NCBI RefSeq assembly: GCF_027533505.1
Contig: NZ_JAPZUB010000001.1
Location: 62,001 to 126,000 of the forward strand
Reading direction: 5' to 3'
Source: Flavobacterium sp.
Lineage (GTDB): Bacteria; Bacteroidota; Bacteroidia; Flavobacteriales; Flavobacteriaceae
Length of the DNA: 64,000 nt
A program made the position numbers and the translations under genes. This document shows positions 63,156-64,000 of this stretch, piece after piece. Each line of letters opens with the position of its first letter. The stretch's first letter is position 1. The notes under the pieces are model-generated. The model saw only the letters and a program-made list of their open reading frames with translations, was not told the origin of the DNA and did no database searches.

Positions 63156-64000
63156 ATGTCTATTAAAAACATCCGATTGGAAGTGATGCAATTCCTCGAA
63201 AAAAGCATCGATAGCTTTGTTGACGAATACCTCGTTCCCGTCGAAAAAATTTGGCAACCCACCGATTTGTTGCCCGATTCTCAAAAAGAGAATTTTATGG
63301 AAGAAGTTCGCGAATTACGCGAAATTGCCAATGATCTGCCCTACGATTTTTGGGTAGTCATGGTAGGCGATACCATCACCGAAGAAGCCTTACCTACATA
63401 CGAATCCTGGTTGATGGAAGTAGAAGGTGTCGATAATGAAGGGCGCAACGGTTGGTCCAAGTGGGTACGGCATTGGACCGGTGAAGAAAACCGCCATGGC
63501 GATGCTTTGAATAAATATTTGTATCTCTCGGGGCGTGTGAATATGCGTGAAGTGGAAGTTACGACTCAGCATTTAATCAACGATGGTTTTGATATAGGAA
63601 CAGGAAAAGATCCCTACAAAAACTTTGTTTATACCAGTTTTCAAGAATTGGCCACCTACATTTCGCACAACCGCGTGTCGCAATTGGCCAAAGACTTTGG
63701 GGATAAAAAGTTATCGCGTTTGTGTAAAATGGTTGCAGGTGATGAAATGCGTCACCATTTGGCCTATAGCGAATTTGTAAATCGTATTTTTAAAGTAGAT
63801 CCGAGTGAAATGATGTTGGCGTTTCAATACATGATGAAACAAAAGATTACCATGCCAGCTCATTTTTTACGTGAATCGGGTGAAAAAATTAGTTCTGCTT
63901 TTGAAGAGTTTTCAAATTCAGCCCAGAAAATTGGGGTCTACACCGCCAATGATTATGTGGACATCCTTCGCAAATTAATCGCAACTTGGGAGATTGATAA
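63156..64000 (+). CDS. Acyl-ACP desaturase (partial, cut by window end)
   Basis: The first 281 residues of a soluble di-iron acyl-[acyl-carrier-protein] desaturase are present. The iron-ligand motifs EENRH (110-114) and DEMRHH (196-201) and the early EE pair (76-77) fit the family, which inserts a double bond into acyl chains on ACP. The ATG at 63156 is the natural start. The frame runs off the window with no stop. The reductase at 26 kb could supply electrons to such an enzyme, but nothing in the sequence links them. Confidence 0.9.
   Translation, partial: MSIKNIRLEVMQFLEKSIDSFVDEYLVPVEKIWQPTDLLPDSQKENFMEEVRELREIANDLPYDFWVVMVGDTITEEALPTYESWLMEVEGVDNEGRNGWSKWVRHWTGEENRHGDALNKYLYLSGRVNMREVEVTTQHLINDGFDIGTGKDPYKNFVYTSFQELATYISHNRVSQLAKDFGDKKLSRLCKMVAGDEMRHHLAYSEFVNRIFKVDPSEMMLAFQYMMKQKITMPAHFLRESGEKISSAFEEFSNSAQKIGVYTANDYVDILRKLIATWEID

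Noticed and set aside
63390..63572. Reverse 60-aa frame inside the desaturase gene
   Set aside because: It is antisense to the di-iron ligand region; the forward frame is clearly the coding one.

Overview
The window looks like a chromosomal segment from the family Flavobacteriaceae (Bacteroidota), probably Flavobacterium or a close relative. The evidence is a SprE/PorW gliding and type IX secretion lipoprotein, an atp operon that ends at atpG without atpD/atpC, family-specific proteins (DUF4254, DUF4292, DUF5687, DUF6341/DUF6427-like, HU-CCDC81/SPOR), and several promoters of the Bacteroidota form TTG-N17-19-TAnnTTTG. I saw no rRNA, tRNA, CRISPR array, transposase or integrase.

Region 1 (1-21 kb) is a surface polysaccharide (O-antigen or capsule) locus. 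It starts inside a dTDP-sugar block: rfbC and rfbD for dTDP-rhamnose, then a GT2 transferase and a WecD-like/WecE-like pair expected to make dTDP-4-acetamido-4,6-dideoxygalactose. A GtrII-like membrane glycosyltransferase follows on the other strand, then a lipoprotein, an FkbM methyltransferase, a Wzx-type flippase, a Wzy-type polymerase, WecB, a GT4 transferase, a DUF1972-type transferase, an O-antigen ligase-like protein, a UDP-xylose synthase-like decarboxylase and a polyprenyl-phosphate sugar transferase. A reverse-strand module (CapK-like adenylating enzyme, ORF6N protein, second WecB-like epimerase, GT4) closes the locus. The first 12 kb is visibly more AT-rich than the rest, as expected for an exchangeable antigen locus.

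Region 2 (21-33 kb) is conserved: purD, two small membrane DUF proteins, upp, DUF4254, a GT9 transferase, a PaaE-like ferredoxin reductase, a DUF5687/ATPase ABC exporter pair, and the SprE/PorW lipoprotein followed by a bactofilin. Region 3 (33-39 kb) is the F-type ATP synthase operon (AtpZ/AtpI-like, DUF6168-like, atpB, E, F, H, A, G). It has an unusual His-rich extension on AtpB and hairpins between atpE/atpF and atpA/atpG. Region 4 (39-45 kb) is a forward-strand envelope cluster: flippase, dut, sugar nucleotidyltransferase, TPR protein, LolB-like DUF4292 lipoprotein and a catalytically degenerate EnvC.

Region 5 (45-64 kb) holds two tandem DUF3857 proteins (only one with an intact transglutaminase triad), an acyl-CoA thioesterase, an HU-like/SPOR membrane protein, dprA, an atypical Hsp70 with a miniature GrpE-like partner and a divergent one-TM protein, trpS, two PlsC acyltransferases, an ECF sigma factor coupled to an inner-membrane-anchored protein with a barrel-like C-terminus, a lipoprotein, recA, and an acyl-ACP desaturase cut by the window end.

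The strongest candidates for an undescribed system are the Hsp70/mini-GrpE/membrane-protein cassette (52.3-56.7 kb) and the sigma/anti-sigma-like/barrel pair (58.7-60.7 kb). Three diverged copies of a REP-like intergenic hairpin element are also present. All functional calls come from reading motifs; no database search was run.
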